A stretch of 64,000 nt of DNA from Chamaecyparis obtusa (taxonomy: Eukaryota; Streptophyta; Pinopsida; Cupressales; Cupressaceae), in the NCBI GenBank assembly GCA_027943335.1, contig BSBK01009266.1, positions 172,935 to 236,934 on the forward strand, given 5' to 3'. This document shows positions 1 through 11,458 of this stretch, piece by piece. The notes under the pieces are model-generated. The model ran no database searches. It had not been told where the DNA came from and saw nothing but the letters and a program-made list of their open reading frames with translations. The translations under genes and the position numbers were made by a program. Positions within the stretch are counted from its first letter, which is position 1, and each line of letters begins with the position of its first letter.

Positions 1-1650
1 CTTAAGTGGGTCTGATGTCAGGGAAGTGCCAAGGTGTTCACTGTCAGAGTGGCTGGAATGAATAAAGGAATGCCAAGTCGCATAAATCAGCCCAAGGTTA
101 GTAAAGCTTTCTGTGAATGAGCGACTAAGGGTTTCTCGTGTTCGCTTAATATAACCTGGGGTTATTAAAAGATTCAACTATTCAGTGACTGCAGTGTTCA
201 TTGAATCACTTGACCCAACTGGAGTTAAGAAATGTATTTCGCAACTTAGAATTCTTCAGTTGCACAGTTGCCGAATAACTTAAGTAGACAAAAAATCAAA
301 GTGGGGCCAATTTGCTAGGTGTGCTAACATGCTTGATGCTCATTAGTTGAGACTTCCTGATGTGGACTTGTACTTTTCAAGGGGTTTTAGGACTATTTTC
401 GAGTTGATCGGGGCTGTTGAACTGACAGGAATTAAAAGATATCGACGGTCGCATTTTAAAATGATCAGCTAGCCATTAAGTTTTCAAATTCAAATGTGTC
501 TAAGAAGGTTTTCACCAGTATTTGATCTGCAGGCCGCAAGCAATGAGGTAGCTCAGAGAATTTATGTCTCCAGGACATTTTTAGTTGAGAAGGGGATGAT
601 GAGGGGGTCTGGTTGGCCGTCATGGGTCATTTCTTGTCTCAGAAAAGTACCAGTTTATGCATTCATGGTGAGAGTTTGTGTAGGAAAGTAGATAAATCCA
701 GGTCGCTTGTTGGCAAGTTGATGTAGTACAAGGATGGGCATGCAAACTGGAGGTCTGATTGGCCATATTTGTAGAATTACATTGATGATTAGATGTGACA
801 GATGTAGGGTTTGTTATTCTAATGTAAAAAATCTTGTAACCCTAGTTAGGTTTTCTGACTCCTGCCTGTGTGCAGTTGAGTATGTATATATTGTTTTTTG
901 AAGCTTTGAGCTCAGAGTTGGACAATTGTAAAAGAATTTCATTTTTCTTAAGATTCATCTATGGTATCATCTCTACCCTCTGGCTTATACAATTTTATTT
1001 CTCCCATTGATAATAAAAATATTACAAAGGTATTTTGTGACAATCCTTCATGTCCCTATGCTTCCTTGTTTGAATTATCTCTTATTGAATCAAAGTGTAT
1101 GATGTTTTTAGTGATATCTTAGGGTTCCTGATCCCTCTTATTTTCTGTAACTATGTGTGTTATTGTGTTTGATCTAATTTAGATTTTTTGTGGGTATACT
1201 TCAGCCCCCTAATAGTCTTGTCTCATTCCTACACCGAGTTGCAGAAGTGAATGTCTGTTTGCAGGCTATTGGTTATGTCTTATGTTCTGGCCCTCCTATG
1301 AAACACTTATGCAAGCTTATTCAATAATTTGTGACCTACTAGACCTAAGCCTTTCATTGATTCCATTCCTCTATATTGAGATCGAAACCCTAATTTTGGT
1401 GCATCACCTACTAGGTAGTTTTCTTTCGGTCATTTCCCTTTCCAAGCATTCCTTCTATCCCTTTCCCTTAAAAGTTTTACTTTCATGACAAGAAGCAAAT
1501 TAAGGTGATTATCTAAGAGGAACCAGCCTAGAACCTGGAGGTCTCATCTTAGTTAGCATAGGTCCCACAACCTGGAGATGATTCCCATGTTATACTAGGT
1601 TATCAAGACTATGAGAGCTTGAGACAAGGGTGCAAACTTAGTGTATAACA
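1..1650 (+). repeat. 5' LTR of element A (right part only)
   Basis: Positions 1-1650 align without a large gap to 19762-21410. Homology stops at 1650 (ending ATAACA) and at 21410 (ending ATAATA). By comparison with the 3' copy about 1.05 kb of this LTR lies left of the window. Divergence is uneven: 13 differences by hand in the first 105 bases, fewer further on. Short open frames here, such as 494-691 and 1282-1488, are LTR sequence with no protein character. Confidence 0.92.
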
Positions 1651-1654
1651 ATTC

Positions 1655-1672
1655 TAGCATGCCCGGTGGGAT
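1655..1672 (+). other. Probable primer binding site of element A
   Basis: Five bases after the LTR end is TAGCATGCCCGGTGGGAT. It resembles the GCACGCCCxGTGGGAC-type site found just after the LTR in several plant Tat-group elements. The tRNA cannot be named from memory with confidence. Confidence 0.55.
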
Positions 1673-2888
1673 AGTAAAAGAATCAGAAATTCATGTTTTG
1701 TTATGTTATCTTTGATATACAAATTGCATAATACAGGCTTTTAGAAGTTGTTCTTTCAAAGTATATCTGGTGACTCCACTGATTTCAAAGATCAGGGCTA
1801 ACCTTGTTCAAGGTTTATGAGAAAGATTGAGACTAGAAGCTCAAATCCCACTAAATTTTTAGAGTTTCCCTCAAAGAGAAGTCATAAAGGTAGGTCAACT
1901 CAAAGAACATCCCCTACAAGGAGAGTTCAGTCTACACCTCCTAATACCTGAGAAGAGAGACCTTTTCCCTTTCATTCCAGAAGAAGAGGTAGATCTCTAA
2001 CCAGAGATCTAGAAGGGTATGTGCAAGATAATAAGGGACCAAACTATGCCCTTAAGTGGTAATGAAAAATCAGCAAATCAGGGTTAGTCAACTTGACGTG
2101 AAAATTTCAACTAGCTATGAACCTAATATCAAAAATTTATAAGAATAGAATCTATAGAAAATTGAATGCAGTTTCTAAACTACTAGGCCTTTTTTGAGAA
2201 AATGTTAGTATCATTGGTGAAAAGTATAGATTTCAATGCAGCAGTACAAAAATTTTAGGAAAAAAATAAGAAGTAGGTGTATGTCTGACCACCTTAATCA
2301 TAATCAAATGATAATATTTTATTATAAGATTTTATATATAAGTATTAGACTCATGCCCAGATGTGGTGCATATTTTTTTGTAATTTTATTCCAGAAAAAT
2401 AATTAATTATGAATTTTTTGCTACAACATTTTCAGAATAAAAAAACTCCCGTGTCTGACCACCTTAACTCATTCAAAACTTTACAAACTTCAATTTTATT
2501 TTTTTTCCTTATAGTAGATGAAGCCTAGAATGTGACACATTTTTTGAATTTAAAAAATGTTATACCATCTAAAAGTTATACTCATTTTTCAATCAGTATA
2601 TAAATCAACACTTTAGATGTAGCTCAATTAGAAAATAACTAATAATTACTTAATGAATTCAAAATTTGACAACAATTATATTGATAGAAAGCTGATAATC
2701 TCCTTAAGATACCCTTTTTGTTTTATCAAATTTGGGTGAAAAAAAGTTGTCAGCTACATTGTCAAAGTTTTGAACTAACATCACCACTTTTTGGACCCTC
2801 TTGATGTTGTACATACTCAGAAGAGGATTAAAATCTAGCAGCAAATACAGCTCATATAGTTGTTAATCTTCAAATTACAGCCCCTACA
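1673..2888 (+). other. Leader of element A, with a small basic frame at 1817-2062
   Basis: About 1.2 kb separates the primer site from the gag start. One frame, ATG 1817 to TAA 2060-2062, has a single internal TGA at 1949-1951 (likely a decayed CGA) and would encode about 80 residues rich in Arg, Lys, Ser and Pro. Some Ogre elements carry an extra reading frame upstream of gag, so it may be a short relic of one, but it has no recognisable domain. The rest (2063-2888) is AT-rich with no coding signal. Confidence 0.4.
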
Positions 2889-4622
2889 ATGGCAAGACAG
2901 TTTGCCTTTGCACCTTTCAACCAAGGGAGTCCATTGGTATTTGCTCAACATCATGATGTGCCCTTGGTGACACTTAAGAGTATACTTGATTTCACTGGTG
3001 AAGGGCAGACAGTTACTTTTGAACACATAAGAGATGTGAACACCATCTGCAGCATACCCAACATAAGCCAAGAAGATGTGGCCACAAAATTATTAGCAGC
3101 CTCTCTAAAAGGTAAGGCTCTTGAATGGTTTAGAACTCTAATTGTTGGTTCTATTAATTCATGGGATGCACTAGGGGATGCATTAAGTAAGCATTTTGAG
3201 GAAAAATCAGATAACTTGTCTCTAGTTGAGTAGTTAACAACCATTAAGAGAGACCCTCAAGAGCAAATGACAGATTACAATAGTAGATTCCTCAAAACAT
3301 GGAATAGATTTCCAGGCTGTGTGAGACCATCAGCTGACCATGCCTTCCTATACTGTTTGCAAAGTCTAAATGGTCAAATTTCTATCATGATCCAATCCAT
3401 GGGTGGTACTTCTCTTCCCCAAGCTTTTGACATAGCTGTCAGAGCCAAAAATTGTTTAATTCAAGTAGGCATGATACAAAGAAGGCCTCCTATGCCTATT
3501 TTTCCTAGCCTTCAACCCATTGCACCTACCCAAGTACCCCCATTTACCCCTATTCCCACCATATTAGCACCTCAAGCTAGTACTAGTGGTTAGGAGCCAA
3601 CAACTAGTTTCTCCCAAGAGTTACAAGAAATAAGGAGTAGCCAACAAAGCAGTATGCAAGAAATGACAAACTTGTTGTAGACCTTAACTAAAGAGGTCAC
3701 AAATTTGAAGAAACAAGGTCAAGGAATCAGACCACCTTTTCAGCCACAAGGCCAAAGTCCTAATCAACAATATCAAAATCAAGGATAGCCTTATCAACAA
3801 AATAGGCCACCATACCAAGGAGGCTATCAAGGACAAAGGCATAATTTTAATCAAAGGCCATTCCAACCATATAACCCTGCACCTCTCAATTCTGCAAATC
3901 TAGTGAGGGATATAGTTCCTAGTCAAAATAATATGGCCATGTAGAATGAATGGTGTTTTCCTTGTAATCAGCCTCACAATCAGGCTACATGTTCAAATGG
4001 ATGGATGAACCAAGCTCTAATGGTTCAAAATGCCTCACAAGCTCAATCAGAGGCTTCATCTAGTGGATCAGTCCCTCAACAAGAACCACAAGAAAATGAG
4101 ACTGATCTCTTTAATTGGGAGCAACCAGACTTCAATGGTGTCAATGATGAAGTTGCTTTTGCTACCTATACAAGAACAAAGAGAAGAGCTCAAGACATGG
4201 AGAGAGAAGATCCTAATGCCAAAGCTACTACATCTGCAGAACCAATGCAACAAGCTACTCCCATCACACCTAAGGAGGTTCATGTCATCACAAGCAAAGA
4301 GAGCCAACATTTCAAGGAGGTGGAGCCCATCATGGTGAAAGCACAAAAAAGAGTACACACTGTGACACCTTATAATATTGTAGACAACATGAAGAAGGTG
4401 AACATTACCATGTCTATGTGGGACTCTCTAGCTCTTCCAAGACAACCTGAAATTTTGAAGAAGGCGATGACTGAAGTGACAACTCCTCACCCTGCAAAAG
4501 AAGCTGCAAAGCTAGTGTTGGTTAACACTGATCAAGAAAAAGAGGCTCCAAGTAGTAACTCCAAAGCCAATGCCATGCAAGGTAGGAATTCAAAGCCACC
4601 CCCCTTGTATATGTATCTCTAA
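2889..4622 (+). pseudogene. gag: Element A gag (decayed)
   Basis: Gag forms the virus-like particle and packages the element's RNA. One phase runs from ATG 2889 (an upstream in-frame stop supports this start) to 4622, interrupted by TAG at about 3232, 3591-3593 and further sites (near 3678, 3787 and 3943). The N-terminal half looks like a Retrotrans_gag domain (conserved ALEWF, then DYNSRFLKTW). A Gln/Pro-rich linker follows. At 3954-3992 there is a zinc-knuckle-like C-x2-C-x3-H-x4-C, one residue shorter than the usual C-x2-C-x4-H-x4-C; the Tat group often has variant knuckles here. The C-terminal part (4005-4622) is polar and of unknown role. The next domain is in another phase, so a frameshift, natural or from decay, lies near 4610. 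Confidence 0.85.
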
Positions 4623-4624
4623 TT

Positions 4625-5242
4625 ATTGGAAAATCTCTAGTACATAATTGCATGGTAGATAGTGGAGCTACTAGCACTGTAATGCCCAAGAAGGTAGCTG
4701 ATCAATTAGGACTAAAATATGAACCTTTCCAAAAGAAGGTTACCCAACTTGATGGATCCTTAGTCAATACTATAGGTGTGGCCAAGGATACCAGTCTAAT
4801 CCTTCATGCTAGTCCTAATTTTTCCACCCTCCTTGATATATATATCATAGATCTCCCCGCATTATTTTCTATATGTCTTTCAAGGAAGTTCATAGCCAAG
4901 ATAGGAGGATATCTAACTTCTGACTAGTCTCACATGTTGTTTGATACAAGGTATGGTACCAAGGTCACCATTAAATCAGAACCATTAGCGGCACACCATA
5001 TAGAACCATATGTGTCTACTGCCATCAATGTAAATTGCCCTATATTTGATAACAGTGACTTCCAAACTATTAGTGAAGCAGATACCAAGATAGAAAGTAT
5101 CCCTGATATTTTACTAGATGAAAGAGCTTCAGAGGCCCAAGAAAATATTATTTGGGATTTTGGTTTGGGAAGTTATTTGATACAAGAGAGTGGAGGCATA
5201 GAACCAAGCCTTCTCAAAGAAGACATTGATTCAAATAATTAG
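4625..5242 (+). pseudogene. Element A aspartic protease region
   Basis: Retropepsin-type protease that would cleave the polyprotein. The active-site motif VDSGAT has its Asp codon at 4658. Stops are at 4925-4927 and 5240-5242 (both TAG). The stretch after 4934 is acidic and links to the extra RNase H. It shares one phase with everything up to 7258. The usual hydrophobic second motif is replaced by a poorly conserved stretch, so the folded domain cannot be delimited exactly. Confidence 0.82.
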
Positions 5243-5640
5243 GTTTGGAAACTATTTTTTGATGGAGCTAGAAGTAGACATGCTTTTGGTGGTGGTGCTA
5301 TGCTAGTGTCCCCAAAAGGAGAAAGGTATTATACTACCTTTAGATTCAGTTTCTCCTGCACTAGCAATACTACAGAGTATGAAAGCCTAGTCGATGGGCT
5401 AGAATGGGCTAGAAAAAGAGAGCTTAAGGCCTTAAAATTTTATGGTGATAGTGAGTTAGTTGTCAACCAAGTAAGAGGGATAAGTACAACCAAAAATGAT
5501 ACTTTGAAAGCATACAAGCATAGAGTTTGGGATGCAATTGAAGATTTTTATGCTTTCAATATTGTTGCCATCCCTAGAAAGTTGAATCAAAATGCAGATA
5601 GGTTAGCTGCTATTGGATCTCAGTTTGATATCCCCAATAG
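5243..5640 (+). pseudogene. Element A extra (archaeal-type) RNase H domain upstream of reverse transcriptase
   Basis: RNase H removes RNA from RNA:DNA hybrids during reverse transcription. This domain starts with LFFDGAR (Asp codon 5261), then NTTEYESL (Glu 5375), FYGDSELV (Asp 5447) and NQNADRLAA (Asp 5597), the four acidic positions of an active RNase H. The spacing and the NTTEYE and GDSELV motifs match the archaeal/plant-type RNase H acquired by Tat-group elements, not the gypsy RNase H. In the Tat/Ogre elements I know of, this domain sits between the ordinary RNase H and integrase; here it lies between protease and reverse transcriptase, and no second copy lies before integrase. No stop interrupts 5243-6180. 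Element B has the same arrangement. Confidence 0.88.
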
Positions 5641-6720
5641 CATTTCAAAGGAGATGGATCAACAACACATCAAGGTTATTTTCAGACCTTCTATTCCTGA
5701 TAATGATGTCAATTGGCAAGTGTTTGACAATGATGAACAAATTCTGCAATTCTTGTTTGAAGAAGATGTTTTTTCAGAGTACAATCAAGAAAGGTTATCA
5801 CAAAACTATGGTGATCAAGTGATACAACTCAAATCTAATAAGATGCCTAGGGGTCTTGTCACCTTAGAGACTATCTTCAACAAGGATGATGAAGTCAAGA
5901 AAAATAAAGTTGTCCTAGTAGTCCAACAAGAACATTGTGTTGAACTAGAGTTGGAACTAGGTAGGAGCCTACAATTTGGAAAAGTGAACACTGATTTAGA
6001 AAGGCAAGATTACACACAACTTTTCAAAGAATTCAGTGATGTTTTTGCATGGCAGTATGAAGACCTCAAAGGTTTTGATCCTACCCTTGGTCAACACACT
6101 ATTGAGTTAGAACCTAATGCCAAACTAGTAAGACAAAAGAAAAGGCCTATTAATCCCAAACTTGAGCCACTTATGCATAAATAAGTACTCAAACTAATAG
6201 AAAGTGGTATCATCTACCCCATTAAGCATACTAGTTGGGTTTCCAACCTTGTTCCTATCAGGAAGAATAATGGGGAGCTAAGGTTGTGTGTTGACTTTAG
6301 GGACCTTAACAGGGCCTCTCTAAAAGACCACCATCCATTACCCTCTATGGAACAAATCTTACAATGTGTCTCTGGATCTGAGAGATTTTCATTATTGGAT
6401 GGCTATTCAGGATACAATCAAATCTTAGTGAATGAAGAGGATCAATATAAGACTGCATTTACAACCAAGTGGAGAACCATGGCTTGTCAAAAGATGCCCT
6501 TTGGTTTGTCAAATGTAGGTGCTACATTTCAAAAGACAATGGATATGGCCTTTAAAAGCCTCATGTATATGTTTGTGTTGGTCTACTTGGATGACATAAC
6601 TGTCTATTCAAAACATGCAGTAGATCATATCAAACATTTGAGGAAGATTTTTGAAAGGTGTAGAGAATTTGGGATATCTCTGAATCCCAATAAATGTGTG
6701 TTTGCAGTTCATGAATGAAA
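5641..6720 (+). pseudogene. Element A linker and reverse transcriptase
   Basis: RNA-dependent DNA polymerase. A roughly 400-bp acidic linker (ending at FSDVFAWQYEDLKG) leads into the fingers: GIIYPIKHTSWVSN, IRKNNGELRLCVDFRDLN, the palm motif LLDGYSGYNQI, PFGLSNVGATFQ, and the catalytic YLDD at 6584-6595. Stops are at 6182-6184 (TAA) and 6716-6718 (TGA, where an Arg CGA is plausible). All lie in the same phase as the protease. The DVFAW segment before the fingers is common to Tat-group elements and also present in B. Confidence 0.9.
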
Positions 6721-7263
6721 ATTGTCGGGATATGTAGTATCCAAAGAAGGAATTACAGTAGATCTTGAGAGAATTGCAGCTATCCTAGAGTTACCCCCAC
6801 CACATCATAAGAAAAGTCTCCAATCTTTCATAGGAAAGATTAATTATGTTACGAGATTCTTGCCTAACATTGCAGATTTACTCAAGCCTTTAATAGCCAT
6901 GTTAAAGAAGAGTTCCTCTTTTAGTTGGACCAAAGAATCGAAAGTCAATTTCCAAGCTATCAAAGAGACCTTAACAGAAGCTCCTACCCTCTTAAACCCA
7001 AATTTCAATAAGGATTTTATCCATTATGCTTATGGAGGTCATGATGCTATATCTGCAATGCTGACCCAAGAAAATTCAGATGGATTGGGGCAGCCTATTG
7101 CTTTCTTTAGCAAAGGTTTAGAGGAGTATGAATAGAGATACTCTTTTGTAGAAAAACATGTACTTGTTATCATGGAGAGCCTTAAAAAGTTCAGATACCT
7201 ATTGACCCATAGCAAGGTACACTTGAAAGTTACTCATCCAAGTGTCAAGGAATTTTTTCTTTT
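6721..7263 (+). pseudogene. Element A gypsy-type RNase H (connection remnant), cut by element B
   Basis: After the reverse-transcriptase thumb (SFIGKINYVTRFLPNIADLL) comes the position of the ordinary gypsy RNase H. Where family members have TDAS, A has YAYGG: the first catalytic Asp is Tyr (codon 7031). The later TDH motif reads VTHP, so that Asp is lost too. B shows Tyr at the same first position, so the loss looks ancestral. A TAG at 7133-7135 interrupts the frame. The reading frame is broken at 7263 by element B and continues at 17010 after the 3' copy of the target duplication. Confidence 0.85.
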
Positions 7264-9112
7264 TGTTGCCCAAGTGCCAATCCCTTCTCTTGTTTTAGGT
7301 AATGTTAGAGTCATGTGATTTGGTCAAGTTTGAGTCTAGATTTCCATTAGAGAGATCTTTCTTCTCATCATCCCTCTGAGGCTAACCCTAGTGCGAGAAA
7401 TATATTTTCTATGCAAGTTTCATTGTGGCTAGGTGATTAGGGTTTTGGTAAACTCGTCTTCGCATACCCGATGAGAGGAAGATCTGGTATCATATTCAAT
7501 TCATTTTTCAGTTTCAGGTTCAAATTCAAATGATGGCAAGGATGTTAAGGATTTCATTTTTGGTACCTTGGATTTCCAACAGATTAACCTTGAAGCAAGT
7601 TTACAGCCATATGAAAGCAAGGGAGATGCTCTACTTATACTCAGTCACATGATCGCAAGAGGTTAAAAAGCATCATGCGATCATGCGACAATGGAACGAA
7701 ATGATTATTAAATGCTATATTAGTTCCGTTGAAAGTATCTTGGGAATGATAGGGTAGTTGCATGATCGCAAGAGGTAAAATAGTATCATGCGATCATGCG
7801 ACAATGAAGCCCAAGTAGGAGAGAGAAAGTCAAGGAAAAAGGAGACTAAAAAGATGTGCTCTGCTGGGACCCACGTACGCCAACAACGCAGATGTGACAA
7901 AATAAGCCAGGCGGGTGAAAGTTTTAGTTATTTAATATTATATCACGTGCCAATGACAGAGTGGTCCCATGATCGCAAGAAATAAAATAATACCATGTGA
8001 TCATGCAGCAATGGAAGCTCGGGTGGAGATCACAACATCGCTAAGTTAAATGGCCACCGAAAATGTAAGTTGCAAACTGGCGACAAGGTTAAGTAGGCAG
8101 CGACCGAGCAATAGAGAATAAATTAATCAGGGAAAGCTGAGATGACCGTTGAAAAGGTTATGATCCTGATCATCCAACTACATATCGATGGTGCAAATTC
8201 AAACTCGAAGGGTTCTGAGGGTTTTCAAATTCAAATGATGGCACCAATGATACATTTGTGCATAAACATTTCATATTCTGATGTTTCCTCCTACTGATTC
8301 TGGAAGATGAAATTGATATTTCTGACTGTTGAATGCCTGTGACTGATGAACTTCTCAGCACAGTGAACTATAAATGTATATTTTTTTGATAATAATGGGT
8401 CAGAAAATTTAGTATTGGAGCATGAGTAATTCCATTTGCTAAGCTTGGTTTCATGTTTGTTGTGCCATGAATAGTTTATTTGCATTGTGAATAGAAAGAA
8501 CAGTTATATATGAGACTACATTTTCTATATTGAATTCTATTTCATGTCAGAGATTGTAGTGTGAGTAATTCTAGTTACCTTTATGTATAATTCTTCCTCT
8601 ATTCACTTATTAGTTCAGTTGCATCTTTGAATGGAAAGTACACTTGCATTGTGAGACTGTAATTCCTTCTTGAATTCCATTTCCTATTAGCAATTGTAGC
8701 ATTGGTAATTCCAGTTGCTTCTGATGTGTAAGTCTGCTTCTATTCATCCAATAGGATCTGCATTCATAAATAAGGTAGAATAGAGTTAGTTTAGGTGATA
8801 AAACTCTGTGATAATCTGTGATCAACATTCTACTAAAGGTTATAGGTTATCCACTTCTTATCCTCACTTGAACTACTTGTGCCTACAAGTAGTTTGGTTA
8901 ATATTTTCATTACTTAAAGCATCTAATGATATATAAAAAAAAATTCATTGAATATCAAACACAATTAGGGAGCTGTACCTATTAATTCAGAGGGCAGTGA
9001 TAGCAAACTTACACTGACCCATTTGTTGGTGAACATCCTTTTGTTCTCTCACCTTCGGTGTTAGAGAGTCAGAGATTACAAATCTTAAGGAAGGACAAAC
9101 TGTTAACCAACA
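7264..9112 (+). repeat. 5' LTR of element B
   Basis: 1849 bp, matching 15160-17009 throughout, TGTTG...CAACA. Near 7645-7689, 7757-7803 and 7965-8008 it holds three copies of a stem-loop module built from CATGATCGCA, an A/G-rich loop and TGCGATCATG. Small open frames inside (7788-7985, 8610-8828 and others) have no protein character. Confidence 0.95.
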
Positions 9113-9117
9113 TCTTT

Positions 9118-9135
9118 TGGTGACTCTACTAGGGA
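9118..9135 (+). other. Probable primer binding site of element B
   Basis: Five bases after the LTR end is TGGTGACTCTACTAGGGA, of the TGGxGACTCxxCTGGGGA type seen after LTRs of other plant gypsy elements. The tRNA is not identified. Confidence 0.6.
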
Positions 9136-9196
9136 GAACTTTGGAAAGAGGAAAATATTAGTAGTTTTTCTCAAAATCTTAGGCATCCTGGATTCA

Positions 9197-10780
9197 AAGT
9201 TTATCAGGAGTGCGAAGTAGAAGGGAAAAGTTGATCCGGTCTACAAAGAACTCAAAAGGGTCAATTTCCCTATCCTAGAAGACATTTTTAGGAAAGGAAG
9301 AGCAAAAGCAAGGGAGGCTGAAGCTAAGAAGCCTATAGAATTTTAGTTGCCTACAGTAGTCCCTTTTAAACCAATAAGAAGTAAGTATTCCTCTCCTCCT
9401 ATTGGTAGAATTCCTATCTCTACCACTTGTAATTCATTACTGTTGTATGGTGTTGCACTTCCCCTTTCAGTTTCTATTCAGGTAGTTACACAGAATACAA
9501 GATTAGAAAATATGGTTGTTCCTTGGGGAAATGCCATTGAGCCTATGAATCTTGCGGCAAATCATGATTTACCAAAGGCTTCTAGAAAGAACTTCCCAAG
9601 ATTCAATGGTGATGGTACAGTATCTGCAAAACAACATCTGAGTGCTTTTCATAGAGCATGTAGTGTGGTAAACCCTTATCATGAAGATACTATAGTTAGA
9701 ATGTTTGTTGACACCCTTGTGGATGATGCAATAGATTAGTTTCAAGATTTGCCCACAGGTTGCATTACTGGGTGGAATGATCTGAAATAGAAGTTTGAAG
9801 GAAGGTATAAGAGTGCAAAAGATGCTCAAGTCCTATTGTTACAACTGGCTCAAATAAAAAAGGAATCATTTATCTCCATGAGAGATTTCAATGCTAAGTT
9901 TAATAAACTCATCAAAAGAATACCAGCTGCCAATGCACCAACAGGAGATAATCAGAAAACATTTTATATTGGTTCTATGCCTCCTGAGCTTGGTTACCAG
10001 ATAAGAAGAGCCAATGTAGCAGATTTACAAACTACACAAACACTAGCTGTAGAAATGGAAGATGATATGATAGCCTCCGGGAAATGGAAGAAGGAATTTC
10101 AGACTGTATCCACAAGCAGTACAGCTAGTACCTCAACTACTATAGAGGCTATGTTGCATAAATTATCCAATGAGTTAATTGCATTGAAAAAATAGGTCAC
10201 CAAGCCAACTCATTCATTTCATCAGCCTTACCAAGGATCAAAATATCAAGGTGGAAATAAAAACTTGCAGATCCCTGCTACTCAATAGAGATTGGCTATT
10301 GAAGCTCCTCCCAAAAGACATAATATGTGTTCCTTTCATCTTAGAGAAGATCATGATGGTGACACTTCTACTAATATGATCAGATACAGATAGATGGAGG
10401 AAGCAAAAGAGCAAAGAATATAGTATCTAGAAAGTGAAGATGACCATGCTCCTTATGGTGACTCCGTAAATTTATTCTGTGAGTATGAGTCAGATTTAGA
10501 GAATGGAGGTGATTTTTTTGCTACTTTGGAGGGACTTCAACTAACTATGATGACTAGAAGTTAGAAGATAAAAAATCAAGCCTCTAATGCTATTCATGTT
10601 AAGAATCAAGCATCGTCTAACAAGGTAGATAAGGATAATGGTATAGCATCAAGTTCCTCACAAAAGGAGCAAAGAGGTAAGTTATCCAACTCCTTTGATA
10701 TTGTACAATTTTGTGAAGAAGCTAAAACTCAAATATCCCCTATAGATCTTTTAAAGTCAAATCCTGATCAACTTCAAAGG
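9197..10780 (+). pseudogene. gag: Element B gag (decayed)
   Basis: Gag-like reading phase that opens before the ATG at 9347: sense codons in the same phase run back to about 9197 with TAG at 9218 and 9344. A matrix/capsid-type core follows (RKNFPRFNGDGTVSAKQHL, then WNDLK and KFEGRYKS), with TAG at 9737 and 9788. A second half (9836-10195) has MRDFNAKFNKLIKRIP. At about 10327-10370 a degenerate zinc-finger-like stretch (CSFHLREDHDGDTS) has His and Ser where Cys would be expected. The tail to 10780 is polar with TAG at 10193, 10286, 10391, 10421 and 10562. No frameshift separates it from protease. Confidence 0.82.
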
Positions 10781-11458
10781 TTGGTAGAACATTGTAAAAA
10801 TAAAGAAGGTAGTCATATCAATGCCAATGTTAGTGAGAAAAGCCAGGTCAGTACTAGTGGGAGAGATTCAGCAAATGCATATTTTTCAATCCCTAGACTA
10901 TTCCAAGAAGAAGAATATACTATCCTTGTTACCTATTCAAATAAAAAACCAGAGCCTTTTTATATATCACTTTTTATCAATGGTAACAGATTAAGTAATT
11001 GCATCATAGATTCAGGAGCTTCAGACAACATAATGCCTGCATCAGTTGCTAAAGCTTTAGGGTTGCCTTTAACCAAATCTTTTGGTAGGTGTTATTCTAT
11101 GGATACTAAGAAGGTACCTTTGATTGGTCAAATCAAAGATGCTCAGGTTGCCCTAGCAGCTCACCCTTCTAAAAGGATGAAACTCACAATCCTTGTAGCT
11201 GATATTCCTGCAAGCTATGGGATGCTTCTCAGTAGAAGTTTCTACAAAGACATGGGAGGGGAGATTAAATTGGATTGGTCTTCTGCAATAATCGAAGTGG
11301 GGGATAAAAAGGTGAAGTTGGAACTAGAAGAAAAGGCAAAGTTCACTATGCTTAGATCAGATGACCCTAGATCATAGATTCTTTACCATGAGATGCAGTT
11401 TGGAAATTATATCCTATTATCTGACAACCCTAATGTTCATGAAGAATTAGATCAGGCA
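10781..11458 (+). pseudogene. Element B aspartic protease region
   Basis: Retropepsin-type domain with IIDSGASDNIMP (active-site DSG) and a hydrophobic second half ending with the ASYGMLLSRSF motif, which corresponds to the conserved xxxLLGRxx strand of plant gypsy proteases. One TAG at 11375-11377. It is in phase with gag before and the extra RNase H after, so it was made as part of one polyprotein. Confidence 0.87.

Noticed and set aside
1750..1790. CTGGTGACTCCACTG as primer site of A, implying an LTR end near 1762
   Set aside because: LTR homology with the 3' copy ends at 1650, exactly where K sequence resumes after 21410, and a primer-type sequence lies directly after 1650. The later match resembles B's site but is 100 bp too far.
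2835..3244. Minus-strand frames opposite A's gag
   Set aside because: Shadows of the plus-strand gag with no domain.
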